Below are positions 41,941 to 48,971 of a stretch of 64,000 bases of DNA, piece by piece. Both the position numbers and the translations under genes were made by a program. A model generated the notes under the pieces. It was not told the DNA's origin, did not search any database, and saw only the letters and a list, made by a program, of their open reading frames with translations. Every line of letters begins with the position of its first letter. Within the stretch, counting starts at the first letter, position 1. This DNA comes from Aquimonas sp046318115 (GTDB lineage Bacteria; Pseudomonadota; Gammaproteobacteria; Xanthomonadales; Xanthomonadaceae): assembly GCA_046318115.1 (NCBI GenBank), contig JBKCVA010000059.1, positions 1 to 64,000 on the forward strand. The letters run 5' to 3'.

Positions 41941-42506
41941 ACCGTTTACCCGAACACGACGACGACCTCGGCTGGCGCGAACGGCTGCACGCAGACCCAC
42001 CGACGCCCAAGCATGCGCCGGACCTGTGGCACGGCATCGCCGCGCGCATGTCCGCTCGACAACCGGACGCGTTGCACCACCCCATCGGCGCGCCGGCGGC
42101 AGCGTTGCGCTCCACGTCCTCGTCGCACCATCGACGACGTCGGACTGTCGCCCTGTCGCTGCTGGCCAACGCCTGTCTGCTGGCGGTGGTGGTGATGGGT
42201 GTGCAGGCACCGCCAGAGCCCGGCCTGGCGCCGGCGCCGATGACGAGCGCGCATCCGCTAGACACCCTGCTGCTTCGCGAGGCCGCAGCCCTCGAGCGCG
42301 AGTACGCCGCCGCCTTTGCGCAGTTCGAGGACGCGCCACTGGCCGCGGCCCTGCAGCCGGGACTGCAGGCGCTGGATGCGGAAGGCCGCCGCCTCCACGC
42401 CGCGCTGTCCGAACACCCCCAGCAGGCGCGCCTGCTCGATGAACTGCGCCGCGTGCACCAGCGCCGCCTGGATCTTCTGCGGCGCGGCATCGAACGCAAT
42501 GCCTGA
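41937..42506 (+). CDS. Probable membrane anti-sigma factor
   Basis: The protein has 189 residues. The N-terminal ~60 residues are charged and cytoplasmic (PEHDDDLGWRERLHADPPTP). One membrane helix follows (about 72-88, TVALSLLANACLLAVVVMGV), then a periplasmic helical region with many Arg, Glu and Leu (EREYAAAFAQFED; LDELRRVHQRRLDLLRRG). I see no zinc ZAS motif (HX3CXXC). Translational coupling to the ECF sigma gene (ATGA) and the single-helix topology make an anti-sigma role the best guess. The periplasmic part resembles heavy-metal-sensor helical-hairpin domains in general shape only. Confidence 0.7.
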   Translation: MNRLPEHDDDLGWRERLHADPPTPKHAPDLWHGIAARMSARQPDALHHPIGAPAAALRSTSSSHHRRRRTVALSLLANACLLAVVVMGVQAPPEPGLAPAPMTSAHPLDTLLLREAAALEREYAAAFAQFEDAPLAAALQPGLQALDAEGRRLHAALSEHPQQARLLDELRRVHQRRLDLLRRGIERNA

Positions 42507-42569
42507 TCGCGCCGCATGCACGCCGGGCACACGATGCCCAGACCGTTTCCCTTCCGGAGAGAACCCTTC

Positions 42570-43499
42570 ATGTCTGCAATCCGTCCCCTGCCCTTCGCAA
42601 CCCTGAGCCTGGCACTCGGCCTGCTGGCTGCCCTGCCCTGCGCTTCCGCGCAGACCCCCATCGACGAAACCCGCACCCTGTCGTCCGATGCGCGCGTGTC
42701 GGTCAGCAACATCAAGGGCAGCATCCGCATCGTCGGCGTCGAGGGCAGCACACTGCGCCTGCGCGGCCAGTTGGGCGAGAACGCAGAGCTCAAGCTTTCG
42801 GCGGACGATCCCGAGGCGGTAAGCATCGAGATCGAGTACCCCAGCAGTTCAGGTTGGGGCTGGGGCGTGTCCTCCGGGGGCGACACCGATCTGGAGATCG
42901 AGTTGCCCAACGACGCGCGGCTCGATGTGGAGGCGGTCAGTGCCAGCATCGACGTGCGCGGCGTGAGCGGCCGCAGCCTCAAGATCGGCGCCGTGAGCGG
43001 CGACGTCGACGTCCGCGACAGCGCACCGCAGCGGCTGGATCTCGAAACCGTCAGCGGCGGTCAGCGCATCCGTACGGGTGCCAGCGAGATCGATCTGGCA
43101 TCGGTCAGCGGCAGCATCGAGGTCGAAGCCAACGCCGCCCTCCGCCTGCGCGCCGAAGCCGTCTCGGGCAGCGTGGACCTGCGCCTTCCGCAGCCGATCG
43201 ACGAACTGCGGGTCGAAACCGTTTCCGGCGAGGTGCGTGCGAGCGCTGGCCCCAGCGCGAGCGGGCTGCTGCGCATCGAAACCCTGAGCGGCGCGCTGCG
43301 CCTTGAGCTGCCGGCGGCCACCTCGGCGCGGATCGAGGCCGAGAGCTTCAGCGGGCGCATCCGCAGCCCGGTTGGCGAGGTCGTGCGCGAGGACTACGGC
43401 CCGGGTTCCAGTCTTGATGCCAGCCTCGGCGACGGCGCAGCGCGGATCCGGCTGGAGACCTTTTCGGGCGCGATCGACTTGAGCGTGCAGGGACGTTGA
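42570..43499 (+). CDS. DUF4097-family exported protein
   Basis: The protein has 309 residues with a signal peptide (MSAIRPLPFATLSLALG; cleavage after CASAQ). The mature part is a series of short beta repeats around (V/L)xxVSG(S/E/D), for example VEAVSASIDVRGVSG, IGAVSGDVDVRD, LASVSGSIEVEA, VETVSGEVRAS and IETLSGALRLE. These are the DUF4097/DUF4098 beta-solenoid pattern. It is the third gene of the ECF sigma/anti-sigma operon, 63 nt after the anti-sigma stop, with GGAGAGA before the ATG. A role as a periplasmic effector or sensor of the sigma system is inferred; no enzyme motif is visible. Confidence 0.85.
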   Translation: MSAIRPLPFATLSLALGLLAALPCASAQTPIDETRTLSSDARVSVSNIKGSIRIVGVEGSTLRLRGQLGENAELKLSADDPEAVSIEIEYPSSSGWGWGVSSGGDTDLEIELPNDARLDVEAVSASIDVRGVSGRSLKIGAVSGDVDVRDSAPQRLDLETVSGGQRIRTGASEIDLASVSGSIEVEANAALRLRAEAVSGSVDLRLPQPIDELRVETVSGEVRASAGPSASGLLRIETLSGALRLELPAATSARIEAESFSGRIRSPVGEVVREDYGPGSSLDASLGDGAARIRLETFSGAIDLSVQGR

Positions 43500-43549
43500 G
43501 CGAGCGCCAGGGCGAGTCTGAGGAACTCAGCGCGCGTGAATGATCCGGA

Positions 43550-43707
43550 GGCCGTAGCAAAGGCGTGGCTGGGCGTTCGTGGCAAAACGCAGCACGTGAA
43601 TTCAAGGGAGTCTGGTGGGCCAAATGACCGCGGAGTTCGCGGAGCGCGCTGCCGCCACGGGCGTCCAGAGGCGGCCGCAGCAGGGCTAGGGTTCTCACAT
43701 GCTCTCT
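43550..43707. repeat. ~155-bp dispersed element, copy B
   Basis: It is collinear with copy A at 30245 (shared blocks GGGCGTTCGTGGCAAA, CACGTGAATTCAAGGG, GACCGCGGAGTTCGCGGAGC, TTCTCACATGCTCTC), with scattered substitutions and small indels. No reading frame is conserved between the copies. Confidence 0.85.
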
Positions 43708-43875
43708 GCGTTGCCACGCCCCAGGGAGGCCGCGCCCGCGGTTCGGACACGCAAGCGCTTGTTCTGGCACAGCCAGACAATGCGAAGGCGCAGAGGCGCT
43801 GCGAACGAACGCGTGTCGACCACCGAAGGACGCGCGACCAGGGATCAAGGCCAGGAGAGGCGTGATCGGTGTCGC

Positions 43876-43898
43876 CCCAAGGCCTGACTGACCTTGGG
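43876..43898 (-). terminator. Small hairpin beside the small membrane protein gene
   Basis: Arms CCCAAGG and CCTTGGG have a 9-nt loop and lie just beyond the stop codon. There is no U-tract on either side. Confidence 0.4.
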
Positions 43899-43899
43899 T

Positions 43900-44184
43900 T
43901 CAGTGCAGTCGCCGCGGGCGCTGCAGTCGACGGGCGGCAAGCAGGACCATCGAAGTGGCGGGCCACAGCAGCAGCCAGAACGGCCACCAGCCGATCAGCG
44001 GGTCGCTGCCGCGCAACGTCGGAAACAGCAGGCTGGCGATGGTGCCGGTGCACAGCCAGAGGTACAGCAGCGGCGCAAGCACGTCGCAGACCGCCGAGGA
44101 TCGCCCGTCGGCCCTCGACTCGCGGCGGAGCGCTGCGGGGGTGGGCGGAAGTGGCTGCAGGACGCGGTGGTGCAACAGGGACAT
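43900..44184 (-). CDS. Small two-helix membrane protein, unknown function
   Basis: The product has 94 residues, not recognised. A basic N-terminus is followed by two hydrophobic helices (VLAPLLYLWLCTGTIASLLF and GWWPFWLLLWPATSMVLLAARRL) and a basic tail. It is accepted as a gene because AGGAGC stands at good spacing before the ATG at 44184 and the composition is clearly membrane-like. The competing frames on the other strand lack these features. It stands between a repeat element and the patatin gene, on the same strand as the latter, 90 nt away. Confidence 0.65.
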   Translation of the reverse strand: MSLLHHRVLQPLPPTPAALRRESRADGRSSAVCDVLAPLLYLWLCTGTIASLLFPTLRGSDPLIGWWPFWLLLWPATSMVLLAARRLQRPRRLH

Positions 44185-44230
44185 GGCGGGCTCCTAATCG
44201 CTCGGGAGCCCGGACTCTGTGCGGCGCTCA

Positions 44231-44245
44231 TCTCAGGGGCTGAGA
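44231..44245 (-). terminator. Short hairpin after the patatin gene
   Basis: TCTCAG-GGG-CTGAGA is a perfect 6-bp stem in the 90-nt gap after the patatin stop. No U-tract follows. Confidence 0.3.
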
Positions 44246-44274
44246 CCGCCACAGCGCGAGCGGTCGCGCGAGGT

Positions 44275-45237
44275 TCAGCGCTCGCGCTGCCCGGCCTCGA
44301 AGGCGTCGAGCGCGCGCTGGGTGCACTGTCGGCCCAGCTCGATCAGCTCGGCGGCGCGCCAGAACTCGTAGAAGGTGCAGCGGTCGCGCGGCATGCGGAT
44401 CAAGAGGTCCGGGGGATCCAGCGCCAGCTGCATGCGCGCGATCTGCGCCTGCATGGTGTCCAGCGAACGCCCCATCAGATCAATGAGGCCGGGCTGGGCC
44501 TTGGCCTGCTCCACGCTGGCCTCGCTGCGTTTGGCATCCGAGAAGCTGGCGCTCAAGGATTCGATAAAGGCAGCGATCCGGGCGCGGTAGCCGATCGCGT
44601 CCTCGGCGGCGACGGCGGGCGCCGCAGCGGCCACAGGCTCTGCGCGCGCCATCCGCGCCGCCGGCGGGCCGTTCACATCGATGGCGATCACCAGATCCGC
44701 GCGCACCTGGCGCGTCGCCGCGATCGGCACCGGCGCCAGCAGGCCGCCGTCGACCAGGTCACGGCCTTCAAGCCGGTAGGGCGTGAACACCATCGGGATG
44801 GCGATCGAGGCGCGGATCGCATCGAACAGCGGACCGCGGTTCAACCAGACTTCGCGCTGGCTCTGCAGGTCCGTGGCGACTGCAGTGAAGGGAATGGGCA
44901 GGGACTCGATGGCGTGCTCGCCGACGAGATCGCGCAGCGCACCAATCACCCGCTCGCCGCGGATCAGGCCGGGAAAACCGAAGCTGAAGTCGAGCAGGCG
45001 CAGCACATCACCGCGCTCCAGCGCGCAGGCCCACTCCTTGTAGTTCGGCAGGCGACCGGCTGCGTGGATGCCGCCCACCAGCGCCCCCATCGAGGAACCG
45101 GCGATGCCGACGATGCGATAGCCGCGCTCCTGCAGTACCTCGATGGCACCGATATGGCCCAGGCCGCGCGCTCCGCCGGCGCCCAGCACCAGCGATACGC
45201 GCTTGGCGCTGGCGAGTGCGCCGGGCTCAGTCGCCAT
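44275..45237 (-). CDS. Patatin-like phospholipase (RssA-type)
   Basis: The 320-residue protein has the full patatin catalytic set: the oxyanion loop GAGGARGLGH, the nucleophile elbow GSSMG and the DGG dyad partner in LVDGGLLAPVP. RssA-like bacterial patatins are cytoplasmic or membrane-associated acyl hydrolases. A helical C-terminal region of about 110 residues follows the catalytic domain. Its start overlaps the end of the WYL regulator gene by 11 nt, so the two form an operon. Confidence 0.92.
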   Translation of the reverse strand: MATEPGALASAKRVSLVLGAGGARGLGHIGAIEVLQERGYRIVGIAGSSMGALVGGIHAAGRLPNYKEWACALERGDVLRLLDFSFGFPGLIRGERVIGALRDLVGEHAIESLPIPFTAVATDLQSQREVWLNRGPLFDAIRASIAIPMVFTPYRLEGRDLVDGGLLAPVPIAATRQVRADLVIAIDVNGPPAARMARAEPVAAAAPAVAAEDAIGYRARIAAFIESLSASFSDAKRSEASVEQAKAQPGLIDLMGRSLDTMQAQIARMQLALDPPDLLIRMPRDRCTFYEFWRAAELIELGRQCTQRALDAFEAGQRER

Positions 45238-46198
45238 AGGCCGAGGCCGCCAGCTTGAGCAGGATGCGGGCTTCCTGTCGCAGCGCGGGTGGCGCCATCA
45301 CTTCGGCGTCGGGGCCGTACTTGAGCACATCCATCAGGAGCTCTTTCGGATTGCTGTAGGGCAGCTTCAGCTCGTAGCTGCCGTCCTCGAGAAAGCGGCC
45401 TTCCTGCTTGGAGTGCCAGTGCTCATCGGCCACCCAGCGCGCCGCGTGCGGCGAGAAGCGGATGGTCGCCACCGCCTTGGGCGTGCCCGAAAAGATCCCG
45501 TAGCTGGAGGAGAGCTGCTGATCCAGCTCGGCCTCGGCCATGTCGATGGCGGTCTCCTCCTGCAGGCGCGGTGCGCGGATGCGGTCGAGCGCGAAGCTGC
45601 GCAGGCCCTCGCGCTCGTGATCGAAGGCGTCGAGATACCAATGGTTGCGGTAGTGCGTGAGCCGCTGCGGCGAGACCTGTCGCCGGGTCGGCGTGTCGGT
45701 GGAGCGCGCGCGATAGTCGAAGCTCAGACGCTTGCGTTCGAGCACGGCGCTGGCGACGCCGCGGAAGCTCTGCTGGTCGAGCGGCCGGTTGCCGTGGCCG
45801 AGCACGCGCACGCGCTGCAGCGGCCAGCGCTTGCAGCCGCGCTGCTCGGCCAGCAGGGCGTCGCTGCGACCGCGCCGCGGCTCGAGCGCCTCGCTGAGCA
45901 CGCCTGCGCCGGTGCGTTCCAGCAGCTGCTGCGCAGCCAGCAGGGCATGCAGTTCGTCCGACGTGAGCCACAGCCCCGGCAGCTCGAAGCGCTCGGCTTC
46001 GTCATCGCCATAGCGGAAGCCCGAAGGGTCTTCGCTGGATTCGATCGGCGCACCCAGGCTGTCGCGCAGGAAGGCGATGTCGCGGTACAGCGTGGCGCGC
46101 GAGCACTGCAGCTCGTCCATCAGGCGCTGCGCCGAGACCGGATAGCGCGCGACTTTGAGGATGCGGTGCAGGGTGAGGGTACGTTCGTGTCGGTCCAT
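45227..46198 (-). CDS. WYL-domain (YafY-type) transcriptional regulator
   Basis: The protein has 323 residues. The N-terminal winged HTH is LHRILKVARYPVSAQRLMDELQCSRATLYRDIAFLRDSLG, seen here as ARYPVSAQRLMDELQCSRAT and LYRDIAFLRD. The WYL domain (about 140-220) has ALDRIRAP and the NHWYLDAFDHE segment, with the usual WYL triad altered to WYL within HWYLDAF. A C-terminal extension (WCX-like) completes the family architecture. Such regulators sense a nucleic acid or small ligand. Overlap with the patatin gene suggests they are controlled together. Confidence 0.9.
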   Translation of the reverse strand: MDRHERTLTLHRILKVARYPVSAQRLMDELQCSRATLYRDIAFLRDSLGAPIESSEDPSGFRYGDDEAERFELPGLWLTSDELHALLAAQQLLERTGAGVLSEALEPRRGRSDALLAEQRGCKRWPLQRVRVLGHGNRPLDQQSFRGVASAVLERKRLSFDYRARSTDTPTRRQVSPQRLTHYRNHWYLDAFDHEREGLRSFALDRIRAPRLQEETAIDMAEAELDQQLSSSYGIFSGTPKAVATIRFSPHAARWVADEHWHSKQEGRFLEDGSYELKLPYSNPKELLMDVLKYGPDAEVMAPPALRQEARILLKLAASAYGD

Positions 46199-46304
46199 GG
46201 GCGGCTATTGTGCCGCAGCGGCCGGCTGCGGCGATGCAGCGCGCGCGCGGCGCACGCCAACGGTATGCTCCGCGCCCTGCACTTCGTCCTGAGCCGGAAC
46301 AAGC

Positions 46305-47774
46305 ATGCGCACCGAAGCTTCGCCCCGTCTGCACGCAGCGATCACGCTGGCCCTCTGCATCGGCCTTCTGCCCGCAGCGGGCGCCGCTACCTTCGTCGTC
46401 GACTCGGCCGAGGACAGCGGAGAGGGCAGCCTGCGCGCTGCCATCGGCCTCGCCAATGCCACTCCCGGCCCGCACACCATTGCGATCCAGGTGCCTGGCA
46501 GTGCGGTCACGCTGAGCCTCGGCTCGCCCCTGCCGGCGATCACTGTCAACGACCTCACCATCGACGGCAGCGCAAGCACCGGCTTCCGCATCGACGGCCA
46601 GGACCAGCACCGCGTGTTCGAAACCGCCGCCGGCAACCAGCGTCTGACGCTGCGCGGCATCGAGTTGCGGCGCGGACGCGCCAGCAGCGGCGGTTGTGTG
46701 CAGATCGCCAATCGCGCCGACGCCGAGCTGCTGCTCGACGGCGTGTTCTTCGAGGCCTGCGCCGCAGTGCGCGCCGACGGACCCGCTCTGGGCGGCGCGG
46801 TGCACATGCCCACAGGCGCCTCGCTTGAAGTGATCGGCTCGCGGTTCGTGGGCAACAGCGCCAGCGGAACCGGCAGCGGCCAGCGCGGCGGCGCGATCGC
46901 CGCAGGTGCGGCCTCGGTCGATCTGCGCGACAGCCGCTTCCAGAGCAATCTGGTCAGCGGCGGTGGCGCCAGCGACGGCCGCGCGGGCGGCGCCGTGTCG
47001 ATCGCAGGAACCGCCGTCAGCATCGTGTTCGCGCGCGGCAACCGCTTCAGCGAAAACGGCGTCAGCACCGGAAGCGCCGCCTTCGGTGGCGCACTCGAAG
47101 TGAACTGCGCGGGCTGCGTGGTCAGCATGGACTCCGGCTACTTCGGCCAGAACTCGGCGGGGCTTGGCGGGGCCATCGCGCTCCGCCAGGGCTTCAGCGG
47201 TGCCGGCCTGAGCGCGACCTTTGCCAACGTCACCATCGAGCGCAATCTGGCCGATGGCGGCGGTGGCATGTATCTCGCGCAGACCGGCCTCGACGCCCGC
47301 AATCTGAGTCTGCAGAACAATCGCGCCACCAGCGGTGCTCACCTGCGGACCGGACCCGGCTTCGCGCTTGACCGGCTCAGCAACAGCGTGTTCGGCCGCG
47401 TCGACCCAGCCGGCGGCGCCAGCAGCTGCCAGCTCGCCGAAACGGTCAGCGCGGGCGGACCGCTCGGCGGCAATCTGTTCACCGAGTCTGCAAGCTGCGG
47501 CGGCTTGGCCTCCTCGGGCGCAAGCGCCTTGGCCTCCGGCGTGGTGGCGACGCTGGACAGCGCCGCCAACCTGATGCCTGTGCTGGTGTTCCCAGCCGGC
47601 AGCGGGGTGATCGATCGCGGCGGGCGGCAGCTCGCCTGCACGCTCTCCGATGCCCGCGACACCGAGCGGCCGATCGATGGCGATGGCGATGGCGACCCCG
47701 AATGCGATATCGGCGCGTTTGAACACGCGGCCTCGCCGCTGATCTTCCGCAACGGCTTCGAAACTGCGCCATGA
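46305..47774 (+). CDS. Exported parallel beta-helix/choice-of-anchor protein with C-terminal IFRNGFE
   Basis: The protein has 489 residues with a signal peptide (cleavage near AAGAAT). After it comes the SGEGSLRAAIGLAN segment, a variant of the CSLREAI motif that begins many choice-of-anchor Q/polymorphic beta-helix surface proteins. The body is Gly/Ser/Asn-rich with right-handed beta-helix rungs (GGAVHMPTGASLEVIGSRFVGNSAS-like repeats, each about 24 residues). Near the end is a DGDGDGDPECDIGAFEH segment with calcium-type Asp spacing. The extreme C-terminus, LIFRNGFETAP, matches a short ending I recall from many Lysobacterales secreted proteins. The protein is probably secreted or surface-bound; the substrate is unknown. 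Confidence 0.8.
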   Translation: MRTEASPRLHAAITLALCIGLLPAAGAATFVVDSAEDSGEGSLRAAIGLANATPGPHTIAIQVPGSAVTLSLGSPLPAITVNDLTIDGSASTGFRIDGQDQHRVFETAAGNQRLTLRGIELRRGRASSGGCVQIANRADAELLLDGVFFEACAAVRADGPALGGAVHMPTGASLEVIGSRFVGNSASGTGSGQRGGAIAAGAASVDLRDSRFQSNLVSGGGASDGRAGGAVSIAGTAVSIVFARGNRFSENGVSTGSAAFGGALEVNCAGCVVSMDSGYFGQNSAGLGGAIALRQGFSGAGLSATFANVTIERNLADGGGGMYLAQTGLDARNLSLQNNRATSGAHLRTGPGFALDRLSNSVFGRVDPAGGASSCQLAETVSAGGPLGGNLFTESASCGGLASSGASALASGVVATLDSAANLMPVLVFPAGSGVIDRGGRQLACTLSDARDTERPIDGDGDGDPECDIGAFEHAASPLIFRNGFETAP

Positions 47775-47869
47775 CCCCGGCCGGCGGATAACGACCGCTT
47801 GCCCTCCGGCTAACCCGTCCTTAATGCGGGCCGCTCCAGGATGCGCGCTGTTTTTCTTCCTGCCGCCGC

Positions 47870-48583
47870 ATGCCGCGCATCGCCGACGCTCTGCCCCATG
47901 CGCCCAGCCCACCGCCGCGCTCGCGACTGCAGTCGCCCGCGCCGGCCTGGCTGCAGAGTCCTGCAAGCGTGGCGGCCATCACCGTGGGCGTGCATGCGCT
48001 CATGCTGCTTGGGCTGCTGGCCGGCGATCGGCAGCGTCTGCCGTCGGCTGAGGACACGCCACTGCAGATCGAATGGATACGCCGCGCGTCCGAGGTGCCG
48101 CCGATTCCGCCCATGCCCGAGGCACCACGGCGATCGGCGCCAGACACCCGCCCCCGTTTGACGGCAGTGGATCGAAGGCCCGCGCCGCCGCCCGCGAGTG
48201 CGGCCAGTGGGGTAGCCGAGGAGCGAGCGGAGTCCGCTGACACGGCGCCCAGCGCGCGCCCGCTGTCCGCGCAGATCGGCGCCTTCGTCCGCGAGGGCGC
48301 GCCGGCAGCGCAGTACGAGCGCGGCCCGCTCGACCGCCCGGCACAGGCGCTGCCAGGCCGCGAGGAGGCGTTTGCCGAGGGCTTCTACGTGCGCGAAGAA
48401 GTGAGTCCGGCGGACCGCGTGCAGGCCGTGCTGAGCCTGGTCGGCCTGGGCGCCGGCGGCGGCGCCACCTGCGCCGATCTGCGCCGCAAGATGGTCTCCG
48501 ACATCAGCGACGCCGAACGCCGCAAGCTGATCCATGACGAACGCCGGATCTGCCGGCGCGGCCAAGCCGGCACCTTCCGCTGA
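47870..48583 (+). CDS. Hypothetical protein with TonB-like topology
   Basis: The product has 237 residues, not recognised. A membrane helix lies near the N-terminus (about 34-52, VAAITVGVHALMLLGLLAG). A Pro/Ala/Arg-rich periplasmic linker follows (about 70-130; IPPMPEAPRRSAPDTRPR), then a compact C-terminal region with two cysteines (TCADLRRKMVSDIS and RRICRRG). The layout is that of TonB/TolA-type proteins, but the TonB C-terminal YP motif is absent. The start has no clear SD. It is a single gene between a surface protein and repeats. Confidence 0.6.
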   Translation: MPRIADALPHAPSPPPRSRLQSPAPAWLQSPASVAAITVGVHALMLLGLLAGDRQRLPSAEDTPLQIEWIRRASEVPPIPPMPEAPRRSAPDTRPRLTAVDRRPAPPPASAASGVAEERAESADTAPSARPLSAQIGAFVREGAPAAQYERGPLDRPAQALPGREEAFAEGFYVREEVSPADRVQAVLSLVGLGAGGGATCADLRRKMVSDISDAERRKLIHDERRICRRGQAGTFR

Positions 48584-48971
48584 GCACGCCTGCACGGCGG
48601 ACCCTGTGAACATGGGTGCGCGCAGGTGCGGAGCCTCCCAGTGGGCATTGGGCCTGGCAGATGGGAGCTTGCGGCGGGGTTGCGGTGGGTCAAGACCCAC
48701 CCTATGGGTTGGCGGCACTGCGAGTCGCTGATCGGGGCTTGCGGCGGGTTGCGGCGGGTCAAGACTCATCCTATGGGATGGGAGGGCTTTGGTTTCCCCG
48801 ATGCGCGTAGGACGGAGCTTGCCGTGCAGGCGGGACTACCCGAATCCGCCTTGCCGCGCGCTCCGCATAGGGTGGGTCTTGACCCACCGAACCTTCGCCT
48901 CAACGCGTCAACACGAATCACCGAACCGGCGCGTCCACCCGGATCCCGGCGACGCCGCCCACGGCGAGCCG
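48584..48971. other. Convergent gap with three palindromic elements
   Basis: There are two palindromes in one orientation and one in the other (48684-48701, 48753-48770, 48871-48888). The rest (48584-48683 and 48889-48971) shows no gene. Confidence 0.75.
48684..48888. repeat. Three palindromic elements between convergent genes
   Basis: 48684-48701 is perfect and followed by CTATGGG. 48753-48770 is decayed (GGCGGGTC/GACTCATC) and also followed by CTATGGG. 48871-48888 is perfect, in the opposite orientation and preceded by CATAG. The layout echoes an incomplete, non-coding version of the 144-bp array. Confidence 0.9.

Larger units (their letters stand above)
43500..43899. other. Convergent gap with the second ~155-bp repeat
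   Basis: Repeat copy B occupies 43550-43707. From 43708 to 43875 nothing is recognisable, and a short hairpin lies at 43876-43898. Confidence 0.7.

Noticed and set aside
12011..48888. Palindromic elements as intrinsic terminators
   Set aside because: They form strong hairpins but none has a U-tract, and several lie inside genes near the 5' end, where termination would be harmful.
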